Assembly (NCBI GenBank): GCA_965214305.1
Contig: OZ243949.1
Coordinates: 682,001-746,000 of the forward strand
Direction of reading: 5' to 3'
DNA: 64,000 bases
From: Azophilus sp965214305
GTDB taxonomy: Bacteria > Pseudomonadota > Gammaproteobacteria > Pseudomonadales > Azotimanducaceae
The position numbers were made by a program, and so were the translations under genes. The notes beneath the pieces are model-generated. The model saw only the letters and a program-made list of their open reading frames with translations, did not search any database and was not told the DNA's origin. Each line of letters begins with the position of its first letter. Within the stretch, counting starts at the first letter, position 1. Positions 61,368 through 64,000 of the stretch are shown here, piece by piece.

Positions 61368-61452
61368 GCCCAGGTGTTGGAATTGGTAGACAAGCTGGAT
61401 TTAGGTTCCAGTGCCGCAAGGCGTGCGAGTTCGAGTCTCGCCCTGGGCACCA
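61368..61452 (+). tRNA. tRNA-Leu (anticodon UAG)
   Basis: Acceptor GCCCAGG (61368-61374) pairs with CCTGGGC (61442-61448), then A and encoded CCA. The anticodon stem CTGGA/TCCAG has loop TTTAGGT with anticodon TAG at 61402-61404. A class II long variable arm and GTTCGAGTC T-loop are present. Confidence 0.97.
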
Positions 61453-61610
61453 ACCGCAGGGAGACCAAGAACCAAAGGGAAGGTGTTTTGCCTTAATAGC
61501 CGGAGCGAGCGGCGGGGCTTGCGGGCTTTTGCGAGGGCCTTACACAGCAACCCGGCCCACATCTCAATTCAGCGATCTTGGCGCCGCACCGAAAATGAAA
61601 GGCTCACCCC

Positions 61611-61697
61611 GCCCGGGTGGTGAAATTGGTAGACACAAGGGACTTAAAATCCCTCGGCCTTGCGGCCATGCGGGTTCGATCCCCGCCCCGGGCACCA
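61611..61697 (+). tRNA. tRNA-Leu (anticodon UAA)
   Basis: Acceptor GCCCGGG (61611-61617) pairs with CCCGGGC (61687-61693), then A and CCA. Anticodon stem AGGGA/TCCCT, loop CTTAAAA, anticodon TAA at 61645-61647. It has the long variable arm (GGCCTTGCGGCC region). It lies 158 bp after the other tRNA-Leu; the gap between shows no gene. Confidence 0.97.
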
Positions 61698-61851
61698 AGG
61701 TTCGCCAATCCCACCGGATGTTCGTTGCAGCCGGGGCTAACCGTCGGCGAGGACCTGTCGCCAAGCTTCGCATTCATTGCATTGCGACAGCCCAAAGAGC
61801 GGGGCATCGCTATCGAGTCACTCGAAAATGAGCGTCGGCAAAATAATCGCC

Positions 61852-62592
61852 TCAGGGCTTCTGAAACAACAGCGTAAATCGATCCGTATTGCCGCTGACG
61901 GAGCGCCGCCCCACCTCATAGCGCAGTTCGTCGTCGAGCCGGTAATGCAGCGTTGCATAGTCCACAAATTTGAAGCCGACGGCCTCGATTTCCTTGATGG
62001 CCAATACGGGGTCCATGCGTCGCCAGTTCTCGTTGTCGTCCTCTTGCATGTGACGGCGGGTGTGATCGACCACGCCGTAATAACCACCCGGATTTAGTGC
62101 CGCGAACGCCGCCGCGTTGAGTGCCGCACGGCCATTCGGCGTGAAGTTGTGTAAATTGCGGAAGGTAAGCACGAGATCCATGCCCTCCGCCTCGAACGAC
62201 AGCCCCTCAAACAGCCGTCCGACGCGGCGGAATTCCCCGTCGGCCTCGATCACCTTGACCCGGTCGAAACCCGGTTCGCCCAACAGGGCATCCTTTATGC
62301 GGTCGGTGCCGATGGAGACGAACAACTCGCCGTCATCATAGAGAACGGGTGCAAGAAGCTTGGTGTACCAGCCGCCACCGGGTATGAGTTCGAGTACGCG
62401 CATGTCTGGCCGCATACGAAAAAATTCCAAAGTTTCCAAGGGTTTGCGGTTTGCATCCCGGGCTCGATCCGCTTCGGTGCGGATATCCGCCGCCAAGGCA
62501 TCGGTAAGCGCATCCGCAAGGTCGGCGAACGTCCGGGGGACAAAGGAGGTAACGAGCAATAGGGCTATCGCCACAGGGATTGATCGGATCAT
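61852..62592 (-). CDS. Exported methyltransferase-fold protein
   Basis: 246 residues. ATG 62592 gives a signal peptide (IPVAIALLLVTSFVPRTFA). The rest is a class I SAM-methyltransferase-like fold: RVLELIPGGGWYTKLLAP (66-82, motif I), DDGELFVSIG, MDLVLTFRNLHNF (motif IV area), LNPGGYYGVVDHTRR and a final strand TDRFTLLFQKP. SAM is not expected in the periplasm, so the fold may have another role, or the N terminus may be an anchor. A longer frame to 62862 covers repeat DNA and is rejected. The gene faces the tRNA-Leu genes. Confidence 0.8.
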   Translation of the reverse strand: MIRSIPVAIALLLVTSFVPRTFADLADALTDALAADIRTEADRARDANRKPLETLEFFRMRPDMRVLELIPGGGWYTKLLAPVLYDDGELFVSIGTDRIKDALLGEPGFDRVKVIEADGEFRRVGRLFEGLSFEAEGMDLVLTFRNLHNFTPNGRAALNAAAFAALNPGGYYGVVDHTRRHMQEDDNENWRRMDPVLAIKEIEAVGFKFVDYATLHYRLDDELRYEVGRRSVSGNTDRFTLLFQKP

Positions 62593-62731
62593 GGGGGTTT
62601 GCTGCCTTTTGTGCACTGAAGTACCGATTGTAAGTATTTGAGCGTCTGCATCCAACCAGCGACGGCAACGGCTGAGCCCGCCTATCTCACCAACTTCCCA
62701 CCGCGGACACCGAGGCACGCAACAGCACCGG

Positions 62732-62796
62732 CTACCTGGGAAAGAGTGAGCCCGTGGCGTTTTCCTTGTGCCCTGTTCAGCTCGTTCCACCCCCTT
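62732..62796. repeat. R2 element, left arm and loop only
   Basis: GGGAAAGAGTGAGCCCGTGG, then CGTTTTCCTTGTGCCC and loop GTTCAGCTCGTTCCACCCCC. It matches the lead, arm and loop of R2 copies 2 and 3, but no right arm follows. It lies 58 bp before the CoA-transferase start. Confidence 0.65.
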
Positions 62797-62853
62797 GCGC
62801 AGTTGCTTTCCGCATCGGCAAGCCTTAGCTTGCGCGTCTTGGAGGACCAAACA

Positions 62854-64000
62854 TGACCGCACTCGACGGATTACGCATACTCGACATGACCCAATACGAA
62901 GCCGGGCCCGCCTGTACGCAGTGTCTCGCTTGGCTTGGCGCCGATGTGGTCAAGGTCGAGCCGCCCGGAACCGGGGAACCCGGTCGTTCGCTCATCAACG
63001 ACGACGAATATTTCTATGTATGGAACAGCAACAAACGCTCCATAGCGCTGGATTTGCGCAACCCCAAGGGGCGCGAACTGCTGTTGCGGATGGTGAGCGG
63101 CTACGATGTATTCGTCGAAAACTACGGGCCGGGCGTTGCCGAAAAACTGGCTATCGGTTACGAAACCATCAAAGCGATCAAGCCGGACATCATTTACGCG
63201 CGCATCAAGGGATTCGGCTTAGATGGCCCCTGGGCCGATTACAAGTGCTACGACATGGTTGCCCAGGCCGCGGCGGGGGCTTTCTCTATCACCGGTTCCC
63301 CCGACGGCCCCCCCATGCGCCCCGGGCCAACCATGGCCGATTCGGGCACCGGGGTGCAGATGGCGCTCGTCATCACCGCCGCCTATGCGCAAAAGCTGAA
63401 AACCGGCAAGGGTCAATTTATCGAACTCGCCATGCAGGAGGCGATGACCTATTACATGCGCACCGCCACCGCGCAAACGCACTATGGCAAGCGCCCGGCG
63501 CGCCGCATGAACAGCAATGCCCTACCCAGCATGGCGCTGTATCCCTGCAAGGGCGGTGGCCCCAACGACTACGTTTACCTCATGGCGATAACACCGAGCA
63601 TGTGGCAAGCGCTATGCACCGTTCTCGAACGCCCCGAACTGACCGACGACCCGCGCTACAAAACACCCGGGCTGCGCATCAAGAACGCGGACGCTCTGTG
63701 TGAGGAAATAAGCGGCTGGACAATGGCCCGCGACAAGTATCAAGCGATGCGCGAACTGGCGGCGGGTGGTGTGCCGGCCAGCGCGGTGCTTGATACGAAA
63801 GATCTGTACGAGAACGAACACCTGCTCGAGCGCGGCTTCATTCAGGAAATCGAACACCCGAAACATGGCGCTGTACGTCTCTTGGGTTGGCCCGCGCGCA
63901 TGTCCGAAAGCAGCGTGCCCATTCAGGCGGCGCCGCTGTTGGGCCAGCATTCGAAGGAAGTGCTCGCCGCCGACCTCGGCCTCGGCACAGACGAACTGGC
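62854..64000 (+). CDS. Class III (family III) CoA-transferase, 3' end cut by window
   Basis: Moves CoA between carboxylic acids through aspartyl thioester chemistry. 382 codons are visible with no stop. Family marks are RILDMTQYEAGPACTQCLAW, LGADVVKVEPPGTGEPGR, NKRSIALDLRNPKGRELL, VFVENYGPGV, the catalytic Asp163 (TMADSGTG) and GKGQFIELAMQEAM. A TGGAGG Shine-Dalgarno (62841-62846) precedes ATG 62854. Typical members have about 390-410 residues, so little is missing. Substrates (formyl-, succinyl- or another acyl-CoA) cannot be told. Confidence 0.92.

Overview
The window looks like a piece of a gammaproteobacterial chromosome with about 60% GC. The evidence is the block ftsK-lolA-crcB-serS-cysG-tusDCBE, an order I recall from Pseudomonas and relatives, together with a type II secretion (T2SS) gene run, a TonB-dependent siderophore-type receptor, an ETF/ETF-QO set and an oxygen-dependent HemF. 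The lifestyle suggested is Gram-negative and aerobic. A two-component pair resembling that of the proteobacterial dedicated sortase system hints at a marine lineage, but I cannot name a genus.

Layout. 0-8.6 kb: ftsK, lolA, crcB, serS and cysG (+), facing tusDCBE and a secreted nuclease (-). 8.7-9.8 kb: tRNA-Ser(UGA) followed by a 1-kb islet with 28-bp inverted termini and a duplicated tRNA 3' end; it carries a coiled-coil membrane protein gene. 9.9-14.6 kb: a circularly permuted ATP-grasp/Alpha-E/transglutaminase operon and UDP-glucose dehydrogenase. 15-24.6 kb: glutathione reductase, a Na+/amino-acid symporter, a DUF1232 protein, SppA, a gene remnant, murF, moaA and a DUF1285 protein. 24.7-29.4 kb: ETF-QO facing away from etfBA, then pyrB. 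29.5-38 kb: gspEFGHIJKLM without C, D or N. 38-45.4 kb: carbonic anhydrase, proA, glyA, a GmhB-like phosphatase, an ABM-domain protein, rfbA, hemF and a BON lipoprotein. 45.5-50.1 kb: TonB receptor behind a Fur-like promoter, a phosphopantetheinyl transferase, exbD and a sirtuin. 50.1-53 kb: the two-component pair. 53-59.6 kb (-): aldolase, pyk, an exported MORN-repeat protein, a membrane Ser/Thr-kinase-like TPR protein and a metallo-beta-lactamase-fold hydrolase, tightly packed. 59.7-64 kb: a small HTH protein, a PiT-like membrane protein, two tRNA-Leu genes, an exported methyltransferase-fold protein and a class III CoA-transferase cut by the window end.

The most striking non-genic signal is the density of dispersed palindromic elements between genes. 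Family R1 is 167 bp, bounded by CTAG, and present as four copies of exactly that length plus a shorter near-complete copy and many halves. Family R2 has arms of about 31-34 bp that differ between copies but stay perfectly or almost perfectly complementary within each copy, around a conserved loop. R3 is a 165-bp palindrome, also CTAG-bounded. R4 is an 85-bp dispersed repeat. Several copies have entered reading frames or supply stop codons: the TAG of five genes is part of an R1-terminal CTAG, and an R2 palindrome encodes part of the GspJ leader. No transposase or REP-associated transposase (RAYT) gene was found in the window, so any mobilising enzyme must lie elsewhere.
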